From Paracoccaceae bacterium (lineage in GTDB: Bacteria; Pseudomonadota; Alphaproteobacteria; Rhodobacterales; Rhodobacteraceae): DNA of 15,905 bases. This document shows positions 6,468 to 13,054 of the stretch, in pieces (position 1 is the stretch's first letter; each line of letters begins with the position of its first letter). A program made the position numbers and the translations under genes. The notes below the pieces were generated by a model. It worked only from the letters and a program-made list of their open reading frames with translations. It searched no databases and had not been told where the DNA came from. The stretch covers positions 1 to 15,905 of the forward strand of contig WFPZ01000179.1 in assembly GCA_015487335.1 (NCBI GenBank). The letters run 5' to 3'.

Positions 6468-7214
6468 ATGCGCCTTCTGTATGTCGATATGTCCGGGAAT
6501 GTCGGGCAGGCGGAAGAGACACATTTTATCATGGCAGGTGTAGCTGTTCACGAGATTGGAATACACCATGTCATCAAAGAGCTTGATGACGTGATCAAGC
6601 GGCATTTCCCAGATCGCGACCCGGCCGAAATAGAGCTGCACGGCAGTCCGATCTGGGGAGGGCGGGGATTTTGGCGAAAGGTTGAACCAGAACGCCGTGT
6701 CGAGATCATCAAGGATGCACTCTCCGTTTTTCGAGGGCCTTCGCGTGCCAATCTGCGTGCATTCGGGATGGTGGTCGAGAAAGCGGTGGTATCCCCGGAC
6801 GATCCGGTCGAGCATGCTTACGAACAGATGTGTACGCGGTTCGACAAGTATCTGAGACGAATTTACAACCGGCGCCGTGAAAGACAACGCGGACTTATCG
6901 TGGTCGACAAGTCCCGCTATGAGGATACCCTGCAAGGTCTTGCGCATTCCTATCGAGAGGATGGAACCCGATGGGGGAGCTTGCGCAATCTTTCGGAAGT
7001 TCCGCTATTCGTCGATTCCAGGATGTCTAGGCTGATACAGCTCGCGGATCTGGTTTCCTTCGCCTTGTGGAAAAAATTCGAGCACGGGAAAATGGACTTG
7101 ATGCTCGAAATCGTGGACAGTTTCGATAGGGAGGGCCGAGTTTATCACGGCCTCTATCATAAAAGGGATCCCGGGCGGCGTTGCGATTGCGCAGCATGTG
7201 CGTCACGGCGTTAA
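6468..7214 (+). CDS. DUF3800 domain protein
   Basis: A 248-residue protein with the two hallmark regions of DUF3800: the N-terminal strand LLYVD-x-SGN (residues 3-11) and the C-terminal VDSRMSRLIQLADLVSFALW (182-201). Middle features include IELHGSPIW (55-63) and VVDKSRYE (145-152). The family is widespread on mobile and accessory DNA, has a suspected RNase H-like fold, and has no settled function. Here the usual DESG motif reads DMSG (M8 in place of E), while D7, D147 and D194 are kept. The C-terminus carries CDCAAC (239-244). Base composition is lower than its neighbours, and the gene separates dgcA from the transaminase gene, which suggests transfer. It has its own promoter but no clear ribosome site. 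Confidence 0.82.
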   Translation: MRLLYVDMSGNVGQAEETHFIMAGVAVHEIGIHHVIKELDDVIKRHFPDRDPAEIELHGSPIWGGRGFWRKVEPERRVEIIKDALSVFRGPSRANLRAFGMVVEKAVVSPDDPVEHAYEQMCTRFDKYLRRIYNRRRERQRGLIVVDKSRYEDTLQGLAHSYREDGTRWGSLRNLSEVPLFVDSRMSRLIQLADLVSFALWKKFEHGKMDLMLEIVDSFDREGRVYHGLYHKRDPGRRCDCAACASRR

Positions 7215-7255
7215 TCCAGCGAAACCAGGTTCGGCGAACTGAAGGGGAGACATCC

Positions 7256-8119
7256 ATGAGCCGCACTGTCTATCTCAACGGTGATTATCTGCCCGAGGAA
7301 GTGGCGAAGATCTCGATCTTCGACCGGGGGTTCCTGATGGCCGACGGTGTCTATGAGGTGACCTCGGTGCTGGACGGCAAGCTGATCGATTTCGACGGCC
7401 ACGCGGCGCGGCTGGAGCGTTCGCTGGTGGAGCTGGACATGGGCATGCCGATGCCGGTGGAAGAGCTGCTGGCGGTGCACCGCGAGCTGGTGAAGCGCAA
7501 CGGCCTGGTGGAGGGGATGATCTACCTGCAGGTCACCCGCGGCGCGCCGGGCGATCGCGATTTCGTCTTTCCCGACCCGGCGGAAGTGCCCCAGACGGTG
7601 GTGATGTTCACCCAGTCCAGGCCCGGCCTGGCCGACAACCCGGCGGCGAAGACGGGGCTGAAGATCATCTCCATCCCAGATATCCGCTGGGGCCGGCGCG
7701 ACATCAAGACGGTGCAGCTGCTCTACCCCTCGATGGGCAAGATGGCGGCGAAGAAGGCCGGCTGCGACGATGCCTGGATGGTCGAGGACGGGCTGGTGAC
7801 GGAGGGCACCTCCAACAACGCCTATATCGTGAAGGGCGGGCGGATCATCACCCGCGACCTTTCCTCCGACATCCTGCACGGGATCACCCGCGCCGCGGTG
7901 CTGCGCTATGCCCGCGAGGCGCAGATGGAGGTGGAGGAGCGCCCCTTCTCCATCGAGGAGGCGCAGGGCGCGGACGAGGCCTTCATCACCTCGGCCTCCA
8001 CCTTCGTGCTGCCGGTGGTGGAGATCGACGGCGTGGCGGTCGGCGGCGGCAAGCCGGGGCCGGTGGCGGCAAGGCTGCGCGAGATCTACCTCGAGGAAAG
8101 CCGCAGGTCGGCGATCTGA
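7256..8119 (+). CDS. dat: D-amino-acid transaminase (PLP fold type IV)
   Basis: A 287-residue class IV aminotransferase. It has the N-terminal FDRGFLMADGVYEV (22-35), the probable PLP lysine K151 in DIKTVQLL, the cofactor-binding VTEGTSNN (181-188) with E183, and SSDILHGITR (203-212), all as in D-alanine aminotransferases. It would swap amino groups between D-Ala or other D-amino acids and 2-oxoglutarate, making D-Glu. Branched-chain aminotransferase and aminodeoxychorismate lyase share the fold, but the length and the motif around K151 favour Dat. GAAGGGGAG precedes the ATG. It lies 41 bases after the DUF3800 gene and may once have followed dgcA directly, which would fit a D-glutamate gene set. 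Confidence 0.88.
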   Translation: MSRTVYLNGDYLPEEVAKISIFDRGFLMADGVYEVTSVLDGKLIDFDGHAARLERSLVELDMGMPMPVEELLAVHRELVKRNGLVEGMIYLQVTRGAPGDRDFVFPDPAEVPQTVVMFTQSRPGLADNPAAKTGLKIISIPDIRWGRRDIKTVQLLYPSMGKMAAKKAGCDDAWMVEDGLVTEGTSNNAYIVKGGRIITRDLSSDILHGITRAAVLRYAREAQMEVEERPFSIEEAQGADEAFITSASTFVLPVVEIDGVAVGGGKPGPVAARLREIYLEESRRSAI

Positions 8120-8135
8120 GCCGGGCCGCGCGCGG

Positions 8136-8453
8136 CTACTTGTCCGGGTTGCCCACGTTTTCGCGGAAGGCCACCTCGAAGGCGGCCTTCTGCTCGTCGC
8201 TGGCCTCGGTCTGGTGGTTCCGCTTCCACTCGGAATAGGGCATGCCGTAGAACAGCTCGCGCGCCTCGTCCTTGCTCATCTCGATGCCGCGTTCCGAGGC
8301 CGCCTCCTGATACCAGCGCGACAGGCAGTTGCGGCAGAAGCCGGCGAGGTTCATCAGGTCGATGTTCTGCACGTCGGGGCGCTTTTCGATCAGGTGTTCG
8401 CGCAGGCGGCGAAAGGCGGCGGCCTCCAGTTCGATCCGGGTTTGCTCGTCCAT
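8136..8453 (-). CDS. DUF1244 family protein
   Basis: A 105-residue protein with the DUF1244 pattern, a small all-helical family common in Alpha- and Gammaproteobacteria and of unknown function. The characteristic block is NLAGFCRNCLSRWYQEA (35-51), with C40 and C43, followed by FYGMPYSEWKRNHQ (68-81). The length is typical. A GAAGGAGGAG ribosome site precedes the ATG and overlaps the stop of the upstream amidohydrolase gene, so the two are one operon. The stop lies 16 bases from that of dat. A perfect GCCGCGCGCGGC palindrome (8125-8136) fills the convergent gap and may help end transcription. Confidence 0.9.
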   Translation of the reverse strand: MDEQTRIELEAAAFRRLREHLIEKRPDVQNIDLMNLAGFCRNCLSRWYQEAASERGIEMSKDEARELFYGMPYSEWKRNHQTEASDEQKAAFEVAFRENVGNPDK

Positions 8454-8465
8454 GGTTCTCCTCCT

Positions 8466-9245
8466 TCAGGATGGGGTCCGGGCCTCGGCCTCGGCCAGCG
8501 CTGCCTGCAGCAGCGGCGCGAGGCGTTCGGCCCATTCGTTCTGGCCGGTTTCCTCGGCGATCAGGTCCTGGCGGATTTCCAGCAGCACGTTCATCCGCCC
8601 CTGCTGCAGCGCGTGGCGGTCCACCGAATCGCCGGGCAGGTGGCCGGCGTAGGGCTCGTTTTCGCCGACGCACAGGCCCGGCTCGGCGCGCAGCAGCCGC
8701 AGCAGCGGGGCCGAGAGGCGCTGATCCCAGGCGGCATGCAGGATGCCGATGTGCCAGGGGCGCGGGGCGCGCGAATGGAGCCGCGGGGTGAAGCTGTGCA
8801 CGGCCACGATCACCGGGTTGTCAAGCCGTGCGGCCAGGTCCGCATAGGCCGCGTGATAGGGACGGTGATAGGCGTTGAGGCGGCGCTCCACCTCGGTGGC
8901 ATCCACATGGCGGTTGCCGGGGATGATGGTGCCGTCATAGAGCTTCATCACGAGGGTGGGGTCGTCTTCGCCGCGGTTGGGGTCGATCACCAGGCGCGAG
9001 AAGCGGCCGAGGATGGCCGGCGCGTCCAGCATTTCGGCCAGCCGGCGGGTGACCCCCGCCGCGCCGATATCGTAGGCGATGTGGCGCTTCATCTCTTCGG
9101 GCGGCAGGCCGAGAGTGCCGCCGTTGACCTCTGCCGGCACATGGTTGGAGGCATGGTCGCAGGCCAGAAGCCAGCGCGAGCCCGGATTTCCGCCGATGAT
9201 CTCGAATGGTCTGTAGGTCATGGTCCCGTCACGCGGATTGGCCAT
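8466..9245 (-). CDS. N-formylglutamate amidohydrolase family protein
   Basis: A 259-residue member of the N-formylglutamate amidohydrolase family, zinc-dependent hydrolases that split N-formyl-L-Glu to formate and L-Glu. Conserved features are CDHASNHVP (29-37), DIGAAGVT (59-66), VIDPNRGEDD (86-95), VHSFTP (149-154) and LLEIRQDLI (221-229), consistent with metal and substrate sites. It does not sit with histidine-utilization genes. From memory, it pairs with DUF1244 next to pyk in other alphaproteobacteria (for example the Sinorhizobium pyk region), so its real substrate may be another N-acyl amino acid. An internal ATG at 9221 is an alternative start. Neither has a good ribosome site, and a candidate promoter would start the mRNA very close to 9245. 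Confidence 0.85.
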   Translation of the reverse strand: MANPRDGTMTYRPFEIIGGNPGSRWLLACDHASNHVPAEVNGGTLGLPPEEMKRHIAYDIGAAGVTRRLAEMLDAPAILGRFSRLVIDPNRGEDDPTLVMKLYDGTIIPGNRHVDATEVERRLNAYHRPYHAAYADLAARLDNPVIVAVHSFTPRLHSRAPRPWHIGILHAAWDQRLSAPLLRLLRAEPGLCVGENEPYAGHLPGDSVDRHALQQGRMNVLLEIRQDLIAEETGQNEWAERLAPLLQAALAEAEARTPS

Positions 9246-9255
9246 GACTGATTAG

Positions 9256-9285
9256 GCAATATCGGCGCCGGGCGCCAGTTGTCAG
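9256..9285 (-). promoter_or_regulatory. Candidate promoter for the amidohydrolase-DUF1244 operon
   Basis: On the minus strand, CTGACA (9280-9285) and TATTGC (9256-9261) are 18 bases apart. The start site would fall within a few bases of the ATG at 9245, giving a leaderless mRNA, or a short leader if translation starts at 9221. It overlaps the divergent pyk promoter, and a tandem GGCGCC-G-GGCGCC (9264-9276) lies between the elements. Confidence 0.35.
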
Positions 9286-9307
9286 AAGCAGGGATTTCGG
9301 CCATACA
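9279..9307 (+). promoter_or_regulatory. Candidate pyk promoter
   Basis: TTGTCA (9279-9284) and CATACA (9302-9307) are 17 bases apart. The -35 matches 5/6 and the -10 is weak. It would start transcription near 9314, about 40 bases before the pyk ATG, which supports the start at 9354 over an in-frame codon at 9279. Confidence 0.45.
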
Positions 9308-9353
9308 GGCCCCGGCCCGCAAGAGATTGATAAGAACAAGGGGAACTGGCTGC

Positions 9354-10799
9354 ATGAGACGGCTGAGAAACGTGAAGATCGTCGCCACCCTCGGGCCCGC
9401 ATCCGACGATTACGAGACCATCCGCGGCCTGTTCGAGGCCGGTGCCGACGTGTTTCGCCTGAACATGAGCCATGGCGATCATTCCGAGATCGCGGCGCGC
9501 CATGCGATCATCCGCCGCATCGAGAAGGAAACCGGCCGCCCGATCGCCATCCTCGCCGATCTGCAGGGCCCAAAGCTGCGGGTGGGCAGATTTGCGCGCG
9601 GCGAGGAAGAGCTGAAGGAGGGCCAGACCTTCCGCCTCGACCTCGACCCGGCGGAGGGAGACGCACGCCGCGCGAACCTGCCCCACCCCGAGATCTTCGC
9701 CGCCCTCCGCCCCGGCGCGACGCTTTTGGTCAATGACGGCAAGATCGAGCTTCGGGTGCGCGACTGCGGGGACGATTTCGCCGAATGCGAGGTGATCACC
9801 GGCGGGGTGATATCGGACCGCAAGGGGGTGAACGTCCCCGACGTGGTGCTGCCGCTGGCCGCGCTGTCCGAAAAGGACCGGCGCGATCTGGAGTTCGCCT
9901 GCGAGCTGGGGGTGGACTGGCTGGCGCTGTCCTTCGTGCAGCGCGCCGCCGACGTGGAGGAGGCCCGCGCCCTGGCCGCAGGCCGCGCCTTCATCCTGTC
10001 GAAGATCGAGAAGCCCGCGGCGGTGAAGGATTTCGATGCCATCCTCGCGGTCTCCGACGGGATCATGGTGGCGCGCGGCGATCTGGGCGTGGAGCTGCCG
10101 GTCCAGAACGTGCCGCCGATCCAGAAGCGGCTGGTGCATGCCTGCCGGGCGGCGGCCAAGCCGGTGATCGTGGCCACCCAGATGCTGGAAAGCATGGTCG
10201 ACAGCCCGGTGCCCACCCGGGCCGAGGTTTCCGACGTGGCCAATGCCATCTACGAGGGTGCCGATGCGGTGATGCTTTCGGCCGAGAGCGCGGCCGGGCA
10301 CTACCCGCTGGAGGCCGTCACCACCATGAACAACGTCGCCATCGAGGTGGAGAGCGATCCGACCTACCGCGAGCTGCTCGATGCCGCCGCCACCGGCAGC
10401 AAGCGCACGGTGGCCGATGCCATCGTCTCGGCGGCGCGCGAGATTGCCGAGACCACCGACATCAAGGCGATCTGCTGTTTTTCGGAATCGGGCACCACGG
10501 CGCTGCTGACGGCGCGCGAGCGGCCCAAGGTGCCGATCATCGCGCTCACCTCGAAGATCCGCACCGCCCGGCGTCTGGCGCTGAGCTGGGGGATGCACTG
10601 CGTGATGACGGGCGAGGTGGAGCGCTTCAAGATGGCCGTGGTCAATGCGGTGCGCGCGGCACGCAGCGCAGGCTTTGCCACCGAGGCCGACCAGATCGTG
10701 GTCACCGCCGGGATTCCCTTCAATCAGCCGGGCACCACCAACATCCTGAGGGTTGCGCCCTGCGAGGAAAGGTTGATTTTCAACACGGACCCTGAATAA
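9354..10799 (+). CDS. pyk: Pyruvate kinase
   Basis: A 481-residue pyruvate kinase, which makes pyruvate and ATP from phosphoenolpyruvate and ADP in the cytoplasm as the last step of glycolysis. It has FRLNMSHG (34-41) with the phosphate-binding R35 and the K+ site residues N37 and S39, DLQGPK (69-74), the signature ILSKIEK with catalytic K217 and metal ligand E219, MVARGDLGVE (238-247), and TQMLESM further on. The B domain covers about 73-165 and the C-terminal regulatory domain about 345-481. An ATG at 9354 with AAGGGGA upstream gives the usual N-terminus MRRLRNVKIVATLGPAS. The frame is open 25 codons further up, but that part overlaps the likely promoter. A small membrane-protein gene follows after 32 bases. 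Confidence 0.96.
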   Translation: MRRLRNVKIVATLGPASDDYETIRGLFEAGADVFRLNMSHGDHSEIAARHAIIRRIEKETGRPIAILADLQGPKLRVGRFARGEEELKEGQTFRLDLDPAEGDARRANLPHPEIFAALRPGATLLVNDGKIELRVRDCGDDFAECEVITGGVISDRKGVNVPDVVLPLAALSEKDRRDLEFACELGVDWLALSFVQRAADVEEARALAAGRAFILSKIEKPAAVKDFDAILAVSDGIMVARGDLGVELPVQNVPPIQKRLVHACRAAAKPVIVATQMLESMVDSPVPTRAEVSDVANAIYEGADAVMLSAESAAGHYPLEAVTTMNNVAIEVESDPTYRELLDAAATGSKRTVADAIVSAAREIAETTDIKAICCFSESGTTALLTARERPKVPIIALTSKIRTARRLALSWGMHCVMTGEVERFKMAVVNAVRAARSAGFATEADQIVVTAGIPFNQPGTTNILRVAPCEERLIFNTDPE

Positions 10800-10831
10800 T
10801 TCCGCGAGCCGCCGCCATTGGAGGGCCGCAG

Positions 10832-11056
10832 ATGAGCAACGATTTCCTTCTGGTTCTGGGCGTGATCCTCTTTGCGCTGGGCATCCCTTCGCTGATCAAT
10901 GCCTTTTCCGAGAGCCGCCCGCCGCGGCTGGCAATCATCCTTTTCGTGATCGGCGGCGGCCTGATCAGCTGGGCCGCCTACAGCCAGCCCGGCGGCTACA
11001 CGATCGAGGAAATGCCCGACGTCTTCGTGCGGGTGTTCGCGCAGATCGTGCGCTGA
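10832..11056 (+). CDS. Small two-segment membrane protein, unknown function
   Basis: A 74-residue protein with two hydrophobic segments (about residues 5-24 and 32-50), a basic, proline-containing turn (SESRPPRL) between them, and a short soluble tail ending in FAQIVR. GGAGGG sits 6 bases before the ATG. It follows pyk closely and is probably cotranscribed with it. I do not recognise a named family. Similar small proteins occur near pyk in related bacteria as far as I recall, but that would need a search. Confidence 0.75.
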   Translation: MSNDFLLVLGVILFALGIPSLINAFSESRPPRLAIILFVIGGGLISWAAYSQPGGYTIEEMPDVFVRVFAQIVR

Positions 11057-11070
11057 GGGCGAATTTGCTC

Positions 11071-11099
11071 TTGCCTGCGGGGCGATTGCGCCGTATACG
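11071..11099 (+). promoter_or_regulatory. Promoter of the rpmI-rplT operon
   Basis: TTGCCT (11071-11076), preceded by C, and TATACG (11094-11099) are 17 bases apart. The CTTGCC form of the -35 fits alphaproteobacterial housekeeping promoters. Transcription would start near 11106, leaving about 64 bases of leader before rpmI. The -35 begins 15 bases after the stop of the small membrane protein gene. Confidence 0.6.
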
Positions 11100-11169
11100 C
11101 CCGCCCTCAGCTGCGCGGCCGGCGAGAGGCATGCCGAGTCGCGCTTCACCGACCCGATAGGAGACGGAA

Positions 11170-11370
11170 ATGCCCAAGATGAAGACCAAGTCCGGCGCCA
11201 AGAAGCGCTTCAAGGTCACCGCGACCGGCAAGGTCATGGCAGCCCAGGCCGGCAAGCGGCACGGGATGATCAAGCGGACCAAGAAATTCATTCGTAACGC
11301 ACGTGGCACCACGACGCTCTCCGCGCCCGACGCGAAGATCGTCAAGTCCTACATGCCCTACGATCGCTGA
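11170..11370 (+). CDS. rpmI: 50S ribosomal protein L35
   Basis: A 66-residue basic protein with the L35 start MPKMKTKSGAKKRFKVTATGK and the typical end KSYMPYDR. L35 is a late-assembling component of the large ribosomal subunit. AGGAGA precedes the ATG by 5 bases. rplT follows 12 bases downstream, the standard pairing. infC, often the first gene of this operon in other bacteria, is absent upstream; the gene has its own promoter instead. Confidence 0.97.
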   Translation: MPKMKTKSGAKKRFKVTATGKVMAAQAGKRHGMIKRTKKFIRNARGTTTLSAPDAKIVKSYMPYDR

Positions 11371-11382
11371 GGAGGTCCGGAT

Positions 11383-11745
11383 ATGTCCCGAGTCACGAGC
11401 GGAAAAGTCACCCACGCCCGCCACAAGAAGGTTCTGAAGGCCGCCAAGGGCTACTATGGCGCCCGCAGCCGCAGCTTCCGCGTTGCCAAGCAGGCGGTGG
11501 ACAAGGCCAACCAGTATGCAACCCGCGACCGCAAGCAGCGCAAGCGCAATTTCCGCGCCCTGTGGATCCAGCGGATCAATGCCGCCGTGCGCGAACGCGA
11601 CGAGGCGCTGACCTACTCGCGCTTCATCAACGGGCTGAACAAGGCCGGGATCGAGGTGGACCGCAAGGTGCTTGCCGATCTCGCCGTGCACGAGCCCGAG
11701 GCATTTGGCGCCATCGTCGAAAAGGCGAAGGCCGCGCTCGCGTAA
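11383..11745 (+). CDS. rplT: 50S ribosomal protein L20
   Basis: A 120-residue protein matching L20 throughout: a basic, rRNA-binding N-terminal extension with KVTHARHKKVLKAAKGYYGA (8-27), then the globular domain with LWIQRINAAVRERDEALTYS and FINGLNKAGIEVDRKVLADL. L20 binds 23S rRNA early in assembly. In E. coli and Bacillus it also represses its own operon by binding the leader mRNA; the leader here is short, and I saw no clear copy of the rRNA site. GGAGG precedes the ATG. Confidence 0.97.
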   Translation: MSRVTSGKVTHARHKKVLKAAKGYYGARSRSFRVAKQAVDKANQYATRDRKQRKRNFRALWIQRINAAVRERDEALTYSRFINGLNKAGIEVDRKVLADLAVHEPEAFGAIVEKAKAALA

Positions 11746-11748
11746 GTG

Positions 11749-11765
11749 TTCCCTGAAAACGGGAA
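11749..11765 (+). promoter_or_regulatory. Small hairpin after rplT
   Basis: TTCCC (11749-11753) and GGGAA (11761-11765) are perfect arms around a 7-base A-rich loop. It lies just before the stronger terminator-like hairpin. A GTG directly after the rplT stop opens an 8-codon frame ending at 11772 with a single Phe codon, too little to claim attenuation. Confidence 0.25.
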
Positions 11766-11773
11766 GAAATGAG

Positions 11774-11816
11774 GAAGCCGCGGACCTTGTCGGAAGGTCT
11801 CGCGGCTTCTTGCCTT
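11774..11816 (+). terminator. Terminator or attenuator hairpin between rplT and pheS
   Basis: The left arm 11774-11788 and right arm 11794-11809 pair over 15 base pairs with one bulged base and a 5-base loop. A T-rich tail TTGCCTT follows. It probably ends rpmI-rplT transcripts or reduces read-through into pheS. The tail is interrupted, so termination may be partial. Confidence 0.7.
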
Positions 11817-11838
11817 GAAGCGCCGGTGTGGTAGCTAG
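11810..11838 (+). promoter_or_regulatory. Weak candidate promoter for pheS-pheT
   Basis: TTGCCT (11810-11815) matches the -35 seen before rpmI, both preceded by C. A TAGCTAG stretch (11832-11838) lies 16-17 bases further on, but fits a -10 poorly. It overlaps the terminator tail, so promoter and terminator would be interleaved. Confidence 0.3.
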
Positions 11839-11865
11839 CGACCGGCAGTCAGACGGGGGATCGGG

Positions 11866-12939
11866 ATGGACGATCTGAGGCAGAAATACCTTTCGGCCAT
11901 CGCCGGGGCGGCCGACGAGGCGGCGCTGGAGGAAATCCGCGTGGCCGCGCTGGGCAAGAAGGGCGAGATCAGCCTGAAGATGCGCGAACTGGGGCGCATG
12001 AGCCCCGAAGAGCGCAAGGTGATGGGGCCGAAGCTCAACGCGCTCAAGGACGAGATCAACTCGGCGCTTGCGGCGCGCAGGGCGGCGCTTGCCGATGCCG
12101 CGCTCGAAGAGCGGCTGGCCGCCGAGTGGCTGGATGTCACCCTTCCCGGCCGTCCGCGCCCGCAGGGCACCGTGCACCCCGTCAGCCAGGTGACCGAAGA
12201 GATCATCGCGATCTTCGCCGACATGGGCTTTGCCGTGGCCGAGGGGCCGCAGGTGGAAAGCGACTGGTACAATTTCGACGCCCTCAACATCCCCCCGCAC
12301 CACCCCGCGCGGCAGGAGTTCGACACCTTCTACATGTACCGCGCCGAGGGCGACGAGCGCCCGCCGCACGTGCTGCGCACCCACACCAGCCCGGTGCAGA
12401 TCCGGGCGATGGAGGCGCACGGCGCGCCGATCCGGGTGATCGCGCCGGGGCGGGTCTATCGCTCGGACTACGACCAGACCCACACGCCGATGTTCCATCA
12501 GGTCGAGGGGCTGGCGATCGACCGTGACATCTCAATGGCCAACCTGAAATGGGTGCTGGAAGAATTCTGCCGCGCCTTCTTCGAGGTGGATCACGTGGAG
12601 CTGCGCTTCCGCGCCAGCCACTTCCCCTTCACCGAGCCTTCGGCCGAGGTCGACCTGCGCTGCTCGTGGAAGGGCGGGCAGCTGAAGGTGGGCGAGGGCG
12701 ACGACTGGATGGAGATTCTGGGCAGCGGCATGGTGCACCCCAAGGTGCTGAAAGCGGCCGGCGTGGACCCCGGGCAGTGGCAGGGCTTCGCCTTCGGGCT
12801 GGGCATCGACCGGCTGGCGATGCTGAAATACGGCATCCCCGACCTGCGCGCCTTCTTCGACAGCGACCTGCGCTGGCTGCGCCACTACGGCTTTGCCGCG
12901 CTGGACGTGCCGACACTGCACGGGGGGCTGAGCAGGTGA
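11866..12939 (+). CDS. pheS: Phenylalanine--tRNA ligase alpha subunit
   Basis: A 357-residue class II aminoacyl-tRNA synthetase subunit carrying the catalytic site; the alpha2beta2 enzyme charges tRNA-Phe in the cytoplasm. The N-terminal coiled-coil (about 1-90) binds tRNA. HPVSQVTEEI (104-113) leads into motif 1, FHQVEG (210-215) is in motif 2, and FGLGIDRLAML (310-320) is motif 3 with its ATP-binding arginine. Length is usual for the family. The ATG at 11866 gives the expected N-terminus; its ribosome site is GGGGGATCGGG, not a perfect one. pheT follows after a longer gap than usual (115 bases). Confidence 0.97.
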   Translation: MDDLRQKYLSAIAGAADEAALEEIRVAALGKKGEISLKMRELGRMSPEERKVMGPKLNALKDEINSALAARRAALADAALEERLAAEWLDVTLPGRPRPQGTVHPVSQVTEEIIAIFADMGFAVAEGPQVESDWYNFDALNIPPHHPARQEFDTFYMYRAEGDERPPHVLRTHTSPVQIRAMEAHGAPIRVIAPGRVYRSDYDQTHTPMFHQVEGLAIDRDISMANLKWVLEEFCRAFFEVDHVELRFRASHFPFTEPSAEVDLRCSWKGGQLKVGEGDDWMEILGSGMVHPKVLKAAGVDPGQWQGFAFGLGIDRLAMLKYGIPDLRAFFDSDLRWLRHYGFAALDVPTLHGGLSR

Positions 12940-12964
12940 GCCCCGTCATCATTATGCACGGGGC
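12940..12964 (+). promoter_or_regulatory. Hairpin at the start of the pheS-pheT spacer
   Basis: GCCCCGT (12940-12946) and ACGGGGC (12958-12964) are perfect 7-base arms with an 11-base loop, starting directly after the pheS stop. No T-run follows. It could protect the pheS 3' end or set the pheS:pheT ratio; the rest of the 115-base spacer shows only small GC-rich hairpins. Confidence 0.3.
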
Positions 12965-13054
12965 GTCGGCCCTGTATCGCGCCCCTTCGGCGCCGGGCGC
13001 GGTGCTCTGCAACAAGGGAAATGACTGCGCCGCGTCGCGCATGGAGAAAGACGA

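Noticed and set aside
8125..8136. GCCGCGCGCGGC perfect palindrome as a bidirectional terminator
   Set aside because: It lies between convergent stops, but has no T-run on either side, and such GC palindromes arise easily here. It is kept only as a remark under the DUF1244 gene.
9279..9353. 25-codon N-terminal extension of pyruvate kinase
   Set aside because: It begins inside the likely promoter and is not part of the family's N-terminus; the ATG at 9354 has a ribosome site upstream.
11746..11772. Phe-rich leader peptide for pheST attenuation
   Set aside because: The frame is only 8 codons with a single Phe, and there are no competing antiterminator pairings that I could find.
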